From Spiroplasma endosymbiont of Crioceris asparagi (GTDB taxonomy: Bacteria; Bacillota_I; Bacilli_A; Mycoplasmatales; Mycoplasmataceae): 64,000 bases of DNA. Shown piece after piece: positions 22,770 through 32,786 of the stretch. Position 1 is the stretch's first letter. Each line of letters begins with the position of its first letter. A program made the position numbers and the translations under genes. The notes under the pieces were generated by a model. The model had not been told where the DNA came from, searched no databases, and saw only the letters and a list, made by a program, of their open reading frames with translations. The DNA is taken from positions 558,001 to 622,000 of the forward strand of contig NZ_OZ026475.1 of NCBI RefSeq assembly GCF_964020035.1, given 5' to 3'.

Positions 22770-25004
22770 TTAGTTTTGAAGTTTAAAAATTAAAGCCTTA
22801 GGATAAAGTCATAACTCTTTTCCGCTTTTTATAAAAGTATCATCTTCTATTTTTTTACGAATACATACATATTTCATATTTTGAAAGTCAGCATTTGAAT
22901 TTGGTCAATTCAAAATAGTACTATTTAATTTATTAAAATTTACTGTTCCATCTTTTCTTAATAAATTATCACATGAAATAAAATCCATTTGAGCTTCACG
23001 ATTAACTTTTTTTAAATCATCATATAGTCAAATTTTATCATTTCCTTCATATTCAGATATTCCACCATTGACTCCTAGAGCATTATAAAATAAAGATTTA
23101 AGTTCATCATCACTTTTTGATAATGATGATTTAATTTGTTTTAACAATGAACTATAATCATTTACTGCTTTTATATTAAAATTTTTACTTAAGTCAAAAT
23201 AATTAGTTTTTAAATTATTACTAATTTTATTACGATTAATAATAATTTTTATTGGGTCAACATCTTTTTTATAATAAAAAGAATTATCTTTTGCATTTAT
23301 ATAAATTGTAACTTGTTCCTTATTTATATCTATTTTTAAAAAATCTACTTGTGTTCACATTATGTGTTTGTAATTTTCTTTAACTATATTAATAAAATCT
23401 TTTGAACTAGTTCTTTTACTATACTCATCATTATAAATATCAATTTCATTAGACTTTCCATATCATGGTTTTTGTGAATATTCATCATTTATTTTATTTA
23501 AGTAACTTGAAAGATATTTTTTATTATATGATTTTTTTCAATAAAACTCGTTGTTTTTAAATAAATCATCTTTGTATAAATCTGTTTTATCTGCTTGATT
23601 ATCAATAATGTCTTTTTTGGAGATAAAATTGAATTTATTGTTACTATTATCGTTTTCTGTTTTAACAACTCTTTTGTATGTTTTAATTTCATCTAATATT
23701 GGTAATGCACAACCATTAATATCAAATAGACCTTTATTCCATCATGTACTTCCCAATTTATAGCCATTGTGATTATTATTTCTTAAATAATCAACTCCTT
23801 CATAAGTTGCTCAGCTTGTTTTTCCTTTTAATAATCATCCTGGTTCTCATCAATAATAACCAACCTTACTATTTGGCAATGCTTTAGAAATTGTATTTAG
23901 GAAAACATTAAATAAATACACTGATCCTTCAGAACTAACTGGGGCTCTTTTAATTGAATCTGCATATGACATTTGATCATTAGAAGTATCACCAATGTAA
24001 GAATCATTAGTGGCAGCATAAACTGAAGAATACTCCATTATTAAAGTGTCTTTATTATAGTTACTTTTAATATATCTCATTGAGTCAAATAAATCATCCA
24101 TATCATGTCAATTTCACTGGGGATAAAATGAAAGTCCAATATAATCAACATTTTTAAATACATATTTATTTTCCATAAATTTATTTAATGGATATTTAAA
24201 GCTTTTAATATTTGAACAATCTAGATGTATTATTGTTTTAATTGCCAGCTTATTCTTTATATCAAAATTTTTGACAGCTTTTATTCCATTTTCTAAATAA
24301 CTTTGGGTTTCTCCAAAATTATATTTGCTATTTGTTCACAAAAAGCCTCTGCTTATTTCATTACCAATTTGCACTGCTGATATATATTGAGAAAGTCCAA
24401 CTTTAGTGAAATTTTCTAATACTTGATTAGTATACTCATAAACAAGTTTTGCAATTTCGGTAGCTGACTTGTGTTCTCATTTTTTTGGTGGTTTTTGAAC
24501 TTGGGGATCTGCTCAAAAATCAGAATATTGAAAATCAATAAAAAAATCGTGTATACCCTCTTTTTTTGCTTGCTTCATAATTCAAATGTCAGTGTCAATA
24601 TCGTTATGACCACCACCATATGAATTACCTTTGTCGTCATATGGATCATTTCATAACCTTAGTCTTATGGAATTAACACCCTTTCATTTTAGAATTTTAA
24701 AAAAATTATCATATTTTAAAGTTCCATTTTCGTCAATATATGAGTATAAATTTTGATTAATATAGTTTTCTTGTTCTTCATCAATATCTTTATATCTATA
24801 TTTTGAATAGCCTTTTTCAAATAAAAAATTTTCCACTACTTCAGCATAACTCGATGTATCACAGCCATTTATTATGTCGTTATTTTTAGCAATTACTTTA
24901 CTTCTATGATTATCTTCTTTATGAGAAGAACAATTTATTAATGCAATAAATGGACATAAAGTTAAAATTATTAATAGTGTTATTTTTAATATTTTGTTCA
25001 TCAT
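22770..25004 (-). CDS. Secreted GH53 endo-beta-1,4-galactanase lipoprotein
   Basis: 744 residues. The signal peptide with lipobox (LCPFIALINCSSH) places the enzyme on the cell surface. Residues about 110-330 are a clear GH53 barrel: SIRLRLWNDPYDDKGNSYGG, then DFQYSDFWADPQVQKPPKKW, acid/base Glu near 216 in AVQIGNEIS, GLSFYPQW, nucleophile Glu near 324 in LIMEYSS, and YYWWEPGWL. The family cleaves beta-1,4-galactan side chains of plant pectin (type I arabinogalactan). The remaining 330 residues are an unrecognised beta-rich and helical extension, absent from standard 340-420 aa GH53 enzymes. About 15 Trp are TGA. The ribosome site is poor, and a T16 tract lies 27 nt upstream of the ATG. Confidence 0.92.
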
Positions 25005-25031
25005 GCACCATAGTTTTTTTATTATTCTAAT

Positions 25032-25047
25032 AAAAAAAAAAAAAAAA
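25032..25047 (-). repeat. 16-base T tract upstream of the GH53 gene
   Basis: Sixteen uninterrupted A on plus (T on minus). It directly follows the hairpin at 25046-25065, so it serves as terminator U-tract for the upstream lipoprotein, and it ends 27 nt before the GH53 start. Confidence 0.8.
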
Positions 25048-25065
25048 CAAGTAGATACACTTGTT
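25046..25065 (-). terminator. Terminator hairpin of the 408-aa lipoprotein
   Basis: Stem AACAAGT/ACTTGTT with a 6-nt loop, followed on minus by T16. Confidence 0.8.
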
Positions 25066-25136
25066 TAGCAAATTTTTGTTAATTGTTATAAAAAAATAAC
25101 TACATTAAAGAGAAAAACATAAAATTTAAAACTGGC

Positions 25137-26363
25137 TTAACCTTTAATGAATAATATTTTGTAAATGCCATTTAAATTTTCAGATTCAAATTTTAGTTCT
25201 TCAATTGTGCTTCCTTTTGAAATTTTTTCAAAATCGTTTTTGTCAAATTTGGTTGTATTATTATTTCCATCACATCAAGAAAGATTTACAAAGTTACCAA
25301 TCGGTTTTGTATTATCTGTTGTATTAATATCACTTCAATTAAGCTTTCAAGTTGTTTTATCGGAATTGACTTGTTTTACTTCACTTTCTAATGCTGGGAA
25401 GTGAATTATTCTTAAATCATATTTTTTTAAATCATCATAGTCTTTTAAAGTTATTTTAAATGTTTTAGATTTTTGATCTTCTTGAATTAAATTTTTATTT
25501 GGATCATCTTTGCTGATTCAAGTCATATTTAAATCACGTTTAACAATAACTCTTAATGAATTTTTTAATTTTGTTTTTCCTTTTTCTGTTGGATTAAAGT
25601 CAAAATATGCAGTGTCTTTTTCAAGAATTATGTCTGTTGTTCAATTGTGACCCACTGCGTTCATATGTCGACTTCCAGCACCAACGGCAAAATCATTTTT
25701 TGCTGTATTGGTTGGATCTTCCAAATCAAATTCAATATCTTTAATTAGTTGTGATCTAACATCTTCAAATAATTGTCCATATGTTGTTGTTTTACCAATT
25801 TTGACAACAACTTTAGATAAATCATCAGTTTTAATTTTAAAGGTTACTTCAACTGTACCAATAAATTTATTTGTATTTTTTACAGCAATAGTTGCTTTAT
25901 TGTTTTTTTCATCAACCGTTGCTTTAATGTCTTCTTTTGTTAATCCTGAATCTGGATTTTTAGTAATAACAGCAGCAATTATAGTTGCTTCTTTTGCATC
26001 ATCTAAATAACCTAATTCTTTATTTTTAATAATATCTGCCAAATTGTTAGATTTGATAGTAAAAGTTACTTCAACTGAACCAGTAAATTTATTTGTATCT
26101 ACTGGTGTAATTGTTGCTTTGTTTTTGGCTTTATCAATTTTTGCTTCAATATCTTCTTTTTTTAATCCTGAATCTAGATTTTTAGTAATAACAGCAGCAA
26201 TTATAGTTGCTTCTTTTGCATCATCTAAGGCACCTAATTTTGTATTTTTAATAAGTTTTGTTAAGTCTTTGACTAATTGCTTATCTTTACCACAAGAAAT
26301 AATTGTTACTGCTGATGTTGCAATCATGCCAAAAGAACCTAATAATCCTATTAGTTTTTTCAT
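25137..26363 (-). CDS. Repeat lipoprotein, 408 aa (two spiralin-like modules)
   Basis: The signal peptide MKKLIGLLGSFGMIATSAV is followed by lipobox IISCGKDK, and the RBS is AAAGGAAA. Residues about 32-170 hold two modules of about 70 aa with signatures LGxLDDAKEATIIAAVITKN, DSGLxKEDI and NKATI...KFxGxVEVTFxIK. The last 240 residues form a domain nearly identical to that of the next gene (TAYFDFNPTEKGKTKLKNSL, ESENLNGIYKILFIKG). Modules of this pattern are common in surface lipoproteins of the Spiroplasma/Mesoplasma group. Function is unknown; surface exposure is inferred. It is a paralogue, by duplication, of the gene at 26589-28685. Confidence 0.88.
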
Positions 26364-26464
26364 CTACTTTTTTTCCTTTCGTTTATTTATTTGATAATTT
26401 TATTTAATTATTTTTTTAAAATTTAATACTCTAATATAACAGTGTTTCTATACTTAGTATCTAC

Positions 26465-26480
26465 AAAAAAAAAAAAAAAA
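26465..26480 (-). repeat. 16-base T tract 101 nt upstream of the 408-aa lipoprotein
   Basis: T16 on the minus strand, followed by a segment conserved with that in front of the paralogue at 28.7 kb (GT, ATACTAA, AAACAC, TATATTAGA). A weak AAGCA/TGCTT stem precedes it, so it may also end the upstream transcript. Confidence 0.75.
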
Positions 26481-26588
26481 GCAAGGATAAATCTGCTTAA
26501 TTTTTGTATTATGTATAAAAAACATACTTAAACGTTATTTATATTCTCGCTTTTTGTTAGTAATTACATAAATTTAAATTTTGCTACA

Positions 26589-28685
26589 TTAACCTTTAAT
26601 GAATAATATTTTGTAAATGTCATTTAAATTTTCAGATTCAAATTTTAGTTCTTCAATTGTGCTTCCGCTTGCAACTTTATCAAAATCATCTTTTTTAAAA
26701 TTTTGATGTCCATCACTTCCATCACATCAAGAAAGATTTACAAAGTTACCAATCGGTTTTGTATTATCTGTTGTATTAATATCACTTCAATTAAGCTTTC
26801 AAGTAGTTTTATCGGAATTGGCTTGTTTTATTTCGCTTTCTAATGCCGGGAAGTGAATTATTCTTAAATCATATTTGTTTAAATCATCATATTCTTTTAA
26901 AATTATTTTAAATGTTTTAGATTTTTGATCTTCTTGAATTAAATTTTTATTTGGATCGTCTTTGCTAATTCAAGTCAAATTTAAATTGCGTTTAACAATA
27001 ACTCTTAATGAATTTTTTAATTTTGTTTTTCCTTTTTCTGTTGGATTAAAGTCAAAATATGCAGTGTCTTTTTCAAGAATTTTGTCTTTTCAAGAATGTC
27101 CAGATCCACCCAAATGTTGACTCATAGGAGTAACAAAGAAATCATTGTTTGTTATATTAGTTGGTTCATTACTGTTAAATACAACATCTTTAATTAATTG
27201 TGATTTAACATTCTCAAATAATTGAACGTATGTTGTGTTTTCATCAATATTAACAACAACTTTCGCCAAATCATTAGTTTTAATTTTAAAGGTCACTTCC
27301 GCTGAACCAATAAATTTATCTGTATTTTTTACAGCAATAGTTGCTTTATTGTTTTTTTCATCAACTTCTGCTTTAATATCTTCTTTTGTTAATCCTGAAT
27401 CTGGATTTTTAGCAACAACGGCAGCAATTACAGTTTCTGGTTTTGCATCATCTAAGGCACCTAAATATTTAATTTTAATAATATCTACTAAGTTTGGTTT
27501 GACTATGAAAGTTACTTCAACTTCTTCAATAAATTTAGTTGAATCAACTGCTGTAATAATTGCTTTATTGTTTTTTTCATCAACTTCCGCATCAATATCT
27601 TCTTTTGTTAATCCTGAATCTGGATTTTTAGCAATAACGGCAGCAATTACAGTTTCTGGTTTTGCATCATCTAAGGCACCTAATTTTGTATTTTTAATAA
27701 GTTTTGTTAGATTTGACTTAATATTGAAAATTACATCTACTGAACCAATAAAATTACTTGATTTTTTGGCAGTTATAGTTGCTGCGTTATTAAGTTCATC
27801 AATTTCTACCGTAATATCTTTACTTATTAATCCTGAATTGGGATTTTTAGCAAGGACAGCAGCAATTATTATATCTTGCTTTGCATAATCTAAAATCCCT
27901 AAATCTCTATTTTTGATAACTTTTAATAATTCTTGTTTGAGAGTAAAAGTTACACTTACTGATCCAATAAATTTACTTGATGTATTTGCAATAATTGTTG
28001 CCATATTATAATATTCATTAACTTCCGCCGTGATATCTTTATTGGTTAATCCTAAATTGGGATTATTTGCAATAACGGCGGCAATGATAATTTTGGGAGT
28101 TGCAAAATCTAACATCCCTAAATCTGTTTTTTTAATAACTTCTGATAATTTCGGTTTAATAGCGAAGATTACATCTACTGAACCGGTAAGTTTATTTTTA
28201 TCAGCTGAAATAATTGTTGCTTTTTTATTGCCTTCATCAACTATTGCCTTGATATCATCACTTGTTAATCCTGATTCTCAATTCTTATTTAGAACGGCTT
28301 TAATAATTGTTTCTGATTTTGCATCATCTAACGTTCCTAAATCTTTGTGTTTAATAAGATTTAATAAGTTTGGTTTAATGGTGAAAACCACATTAACTGA
28401 TCCAACAAATTTACTAGAATCAAATGCGGTAATATTTGCTATATTGTTGGTTGCATCAACAGTTGCTACAATATCATCTTTTGTTAATCCTGAATTTAAA
28501 TTTTTAATAAGCACAGCTGAAATAATTGTTTCTGATTTTGCATCTTCTAACATTCCTAATTCTTTGTTTATAATGAGTTTTGTTAGATCTTTAATCAATG
28601 CTTTGTCATTACCACAAGAAATAGTTGTTGCTATTGATGTTATCGCCATACCAAAAGAACCTAATAATCCTATTAGTTTTTTCAT
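26589..28685 (-). CDS. Repeat lipoprotein, 698 aa (six spiralin-like modules)
   Basis: The signal peptide is almost the same as in the 408-aa paralogue, with lipobox TISCGNDK. Residues about 32-460 comprise six 71-72-aa modules, each starting with a LIKxxxLGxLDDA helix and ending GSVxVxFxIK. The two C-terminal modules are most alike (KPETVIAAVxAKNPDSGLTK). The C-terminal 240 residues match the paralogue, including TTWKLNWSDINTTDNTKPIG with TGA-Trp. Difference in module number (six against two) is the main contrast between the two proteins. Surface-exposed, function unknown. Confidence 0.9.
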
Positions 28686-28776
28686 TTATTATTTTCCTTT
28701 CGTTTTTTTAAATTATTATTTTTCTAATATTTGTTTATTAATCTAATATGAATGTGTTTATATAATTAGTATTCAC

Positions 28777-28792
28777 AAAAAAAAAAAAAAAA
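28777..28792 (-). repeat. 16-base T tract 91 nt upstream of the 698-aa lipoprotein
   Basis: T16 on minus with no hairpin directly before it, unlike the other tracts. The ROK operon already has its own terminator 37 nt further upstream. The downstream sequence is conserved with 26465. Confidence 0.8.
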
Positions 28793-28828
28793 GCAAATAA
28801 TTAAATGAAATCTTTACAACTATAAAAT

Positions 28829-28855
28829 TAAAAAACGAATTAACTTCGTTTTTTA
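28829..28855. terminator. Terminator of the mannosidase-PTS-RpiR-ROK operon
   Basis: A 10-bp stem AAAAAACGAA/TTCGTTTTTT with a 5-nt loop, 13 nt past the ROK stop. Confidence 0.88.
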
Positions 28856-28867
28856 ATAATTTTGAAA

Positions 28868-29734
28868 TTATAATTTTGAACAACCAAGCAAAGTCGCTTC
28901 ATCAATATTTTCAGCAAAAGATAATTTTATATCAAAACCACCGCTATTTAATATTGATTTAACTTCTTCAAAAACATTTATATAAAAATCCTTGTTGTGT
29001 AATGCCACCGATCCACCCAATACGACTTGTGATGGATTGAAAAAATATATTGCTGTTGTGAAAAATTGAACTAATCTATTTTTCATTTCTAAAAAGTAAT
29101 TATTTACTACTTTATTGTTATTATTTTTATACATTTCAAAGGCTTCTTTTGCACTTGAAATATTAACTCCTAATTTTTGTAAATTTAATTCAATGTTTTT
29201 TCCTGATGCAATAAATTCAATCCCAGAGTTAGTAACCTTATCAGAACTCAAATCAGGAATTGCGTTGTAAACTTCTAATGCCAAGCCTTTTGATCCAGAA
29301 AATATTTTTCCTTGATTAACAAAACCAGCTCCTAATCCCGTTGAAATTGTAAAGTATAAAATTGAATGAATCGGTTTTTTTTCATTTTTAATAATGTATT
29401 GGCCAAGAGCAGCTACATTGGCATCATTGTTTATATTAATTTGCACCTTGTATTTGGCATAAAATATTTCTTTAATGTTTTTATTATTTCAAGTTTCTAA
29501 ATTTGGTGTATTTAATATAATTCCATTTTCAATATCTAATGGTCCAGGAGATGCAATTCCAATTGATTCAATTTTTTGATCATCTTTTAATTGGTCAATT
29601 ATTGAGAAAATTTTGTCAATCATCTTTTGAAAGTGTTTTACATCATTTTTAAATATTTCAATTTTGTTAATTTTGTTATTAATTATTGAGCCAACTCTTA
29701 TAGAAGTTCCCCCAATATCTATTCCTATTTTCAT
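28868..29734 (-). CDS. ROK family sugar kinase
   Basis: 288 residues. The ATP-binding N-terminus is MKIGIDIGGTSIRVGS, followed by the catalytic region ASPGPLDIENG, NINNDANVAALGQY (catalytic Asp), and the phosphate loop TISTGLGAGFV. The usual ROK zinc site (GHxxx...CxCGxxGC) is missing: the corresponding stretch reads GSKGLALEVYNAIP. So it belongs to the zinc-less ROK branch. Last gene of a four-gene operon behind a GH38 mannosidase, a PTS permease and RpiR. A natural role is phosphorylating the free sugar, probably mannose, released by the mannosidase. Confidence 0.87.
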
Positions 29735-29763
29735 TTAATATTTTCCTTTAAAGTAAATTTTAA

Positions 29764-30609
29764 TTAATTTTTATATTTAACATATTTTGTTATTAATTTA
29801 GAAGTTTTTTCTCTAAAATTTCTATATTTTTCTTCATTTATTGAAAATAATTTTTTTGACAATATATCACATAAATATATAGCTGGAAGAATAGAAGAAA
29901 TATAAAAATCAGAACTGGTTATATTATTAGAAACAAATGGAATACAAAAGTTAGTAACTTTAGCCAATGTAGAATTTGGATTCGAACAAATCGAAACAAC
30001 ACTTAGGCCTTTATCCTTCGCTATTTTTGCTGCTTCAACAATTATTTTACTTTCTCCAGAAATTGAAACACAAATAAGAAGATCTTCAGAGTCAAGCGAA
30101 AGTGTTTTTGAAACAATATATCCGTCTTCCGTTTTTAAAACCGATGATTGTATACCAAATCTAATTAAACGGTATGACATTTCCATACAAACTAATTCAC
30201 TTTCTCCTAAACCCAAAAAATAAATATACTTCTTTTTAAGTATTAATTGAACAAAATCTGTTATTAATTTATCATCTATATTTTTTGAATTTTCATTTAA
30301 GATTTTAAAATATAAATATGTTATTTCATTATTATTATCATTGCCTACGTTATCTTGAAAATCTTTGCTTGATTTAAGTTCTTCTTCTTTAAGAAAAAAT
30401 GTTAATTCTTTCATACTGGAAAAATTCATTTTTTTTAAAAAAGAATACAAAGTAGAAAATCCTGTGTTAGTTTTTTTAAATATGTTTTTTATACTAATTT
30501 CTTCTACGTTTGTATTAAAGTCAATTAAATATTTGTATATTTTATCTTCATTTTTTGATAAAGGTTTTTTTAATGAATTGTATCTTTCAATTAAATTATT
30601 TTTCATCAT
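29764..30609 (-). CDS. RpiR family sugar-responsive regulator
   Basis: 281 residues, with AAGGGA before a double ATG (30609 or 30606). Residues 1-77 are the RpiR helix-turn-helix (LSKNEDKIYKYLIDF, then NTGFSTLYSFLKKMNFSS). Residues about 110-240 are a SIS phosphosugar-binding domain (KYIYFLGLGESELVCMEMSY, LLICVSISGESKIIVEAA, VVSICSN). RpiR proteins sense sugar phosphates and usually control the operon they lie in. Here that would be the mannosidase-PTS-ROK operon. Confidence 0.92.
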   Translation of the reverse strand: MMKNNLIERYNSLKKPLSKNEDKIYKYLIDFNTNVEEISIKNIFKKTNTGFSTLYSFLKKMNFSSMKELTFFLKEEELKSSKDFQDNVGNDNNNEITYLYFKILNENSKNIDDKLITDFVQLILKKKYIYFLGLGESELVCMEMSYRLIRFGIQSSVLKTEDGYIVSKTLSLDSEDLLICVSISGESKIIVEAAKIAKDKGLSVVSICSNPNSTLAKVTNFCIPFVSNNITSSDFYISSILPAIYLCDILSKKLFSINEEKYRNFREKTSKLITKYVKYKN

Positions 30610-30639
30610 TAAATCCCTTTTCTCGAAAAATATTATTAC

Positions 30640-32778
30640 TTAAATTAAAGTTATTCCTTTTGTAATTTTATCAAATTTTGTTTCTACATAATTTATTTTT
30701 TTAGAATTAAAAATATTTCTAATAAATATAAAACTGTTTAATAATTGTGCTTTTCCTAAGAAAATTTGATATTTTATATTATTTCTTTTATGTCAAGAAA
30801 CTTTTTCTCATTGTGAATTTAAAATAGCAATTCAACCCACACCTATTAAAAAGGCTAATACATACATCACCGGTTTATTTGCAAATGTTCATCCATAAAT
30901 AACTCCAGCACCAACTTTTAAGTAACCACCAACTGCAACATAAAAACATGCTCCTAAAATTGCACCGGAAATATTAACTATTCAATATCTCAAAGGTTTT
31001 CTTATAAAAAATGGAATAGCGCCTTCTGATATACCAAGTATACCCATGACCAAACATGAACTACCTTGAACTTTTTCTTGTTGTGAAAAGTATTTATTTC
31101 CAATAAATACTGATAAACCAACTCCTAGAACTGGAATACCAATTGCTATATTACCTGCTGCATTTGGTGTATATCTTACTGCGTCAGGTAAAGTTGTATC
31201 CGATCAAATAACTGTATATGCAGCTCATGCAGCTTTGTTAACTGGACCACCTAAATCAAATGCCATCATTGCGGCAATTAAAGCTGATAAAGAAATTTTA
31301 GATCCATTTTGTGATTGAACATTTAAAACAAATTGTTTTAATCCTTCATTTAATTTCATCAAAGGATAACCACACATTCATCATGCAACTATTATTGCCA
31401 CTAGTGAACCAAATAAAGGCACAAATAATACAGAACCCAATACTTTTGCTTTTCCTTTTGGAGTCATATATTTAATTATTAGTTTAAGCATGTAACCAGC
31501 TATTAAAGCGCTTATAACAACTCCAACAAATCCTGTATTTCTTAACACCGATAGTGCTCCACAAATAAATCCAATTGATAATCCGGCTTTACCGTTTATT
31601 GAATAACCTATAAAACCACCTAAAAACATTGGAAATAACATTTGCAACCCTATATTCATTCCCATTATTTGCATTGTATATAAAAATCCATTAATGCCTT
31701 TTACATTACTTACAAATGCACTTGGATTATCTCAAGAAAATTGGTACAGACCACCCAACGCTTGACCACCACCACTTAGTGTAAATTGCGCAATTAATTG
31801 TGCAACACCAATCATAAGTCCGCAACCAATTAACAATGGAACGCAATATCCAATTCCCGTCATCATATGCTTCAACAAATCTCTACTATTTTGTATTACA
31901 AATTTTAAATATTTATTATTTGTTTTTATCTCATCATAATGGGGTTTTAAATCAAAATAATCTATGTTTTCATTATTTTTTTTATTTTTAAAATTTTCAA
32001 ATTGTTTTAATGCTTTTTTAAAAACCTCTTCTCCATTTTTTATCATTTCATTTGTTGTACATCTATAAATAAACTTGTTGTTATAATTATTATCTAAATC
32101 AACTTCTACGTCAGCTGCAACAACCAAAAACATTACTTTTTTTAGTTCTTCTTTTGTTAATTTATTTTCAATTCCTAGTGAACCATGTGCTTCAACTTTA
32201 AATCCATATCCTAGAGATTTGCAAGCTCTTTCTAGTGCCTCTTTAGCCATATAAGTATGTGCTAATCCTGCTGCACATGATGTAATACCCGCAATAATTT
32301 TATCTTTTTGCATATCACTTTTTAATGTTTCAAATTCTTTATTAGCAACTATTGATTCTATTAATTCATAAATTTCTTTTTCATCATTTGATTTTGTTAA
32401 ACTTTCTCTAAATTTTTCATCTTGAATAGCTTGAGCAACCTTTGCAAGATCTTGTAAATAGTCTCCATTTTTTTCAGGAATTAAAAATGAAATTATGTAC
32501 TGAACCGGCTTATTATCAAAGGTTTCTCAATCACTAATTGGATTTTTTAATTTTAAATAAAATAAAGCCGGGCTTTTAATTTTTTCACCTTTTGCATGAG
32601 GAATTGCAAATCCATCTTCAAGTCCTGTTGAAATTTGATTTTCTCTTTCTTGATATAAATCTAATATTGATTGATCATTTGTATAATTTTTAGATATTTC
32701 TGATAAAAACTCAAATACTTCTTGCTTATTTTTACAGGAAACATCAAGTTTAATATTATTAATTCTAAACTTTTCCAT
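30640..32778 (-). CDS. PTS fructose-type EIIABC, probable mannosyl-glycoside permease
   Basis: 712 residues in the order IIA, IIB, IIC. IIA (1-145) has the phosphorylated His61 in DGFAIPHAKG. IIB begins near 160 with ITSCAAGLAHTYMA, Cys168 being phosphorylated; CAAG replaces the common CPTG of fructose permeases. IIC has about nine helices with MMAFDLGGPVNKAAW and GISEGAIPFFIRKP. The start is 8 nt after the GH38 stop, whose end carries the AAGGAG site. Pairing with a GH38 enzyme mirrors E. coli mngA-mngB (2-O-alpha-mannosyl-D-glycerate), so uptake and phosphorylation of a mannosyl compound is the best guess. The true substrate is not proven. Confidence 0.88.
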
Positions 32779-32786
32779 TTTTCTCC

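Noticed and set aside
23498-23692. Separate minus-strand gene inside GH53
   Set aside because: Out of frame with the intact 744-residue GH53 protein and lacking any supporting motif.
27235-28746. Long plus-strand frames antisense to the 698-aa lipoprotein
   Set aside because: They are mirror images of the 70-aa repeats, have no ribosome sites and encode low-complexity hydrophobic sequence.
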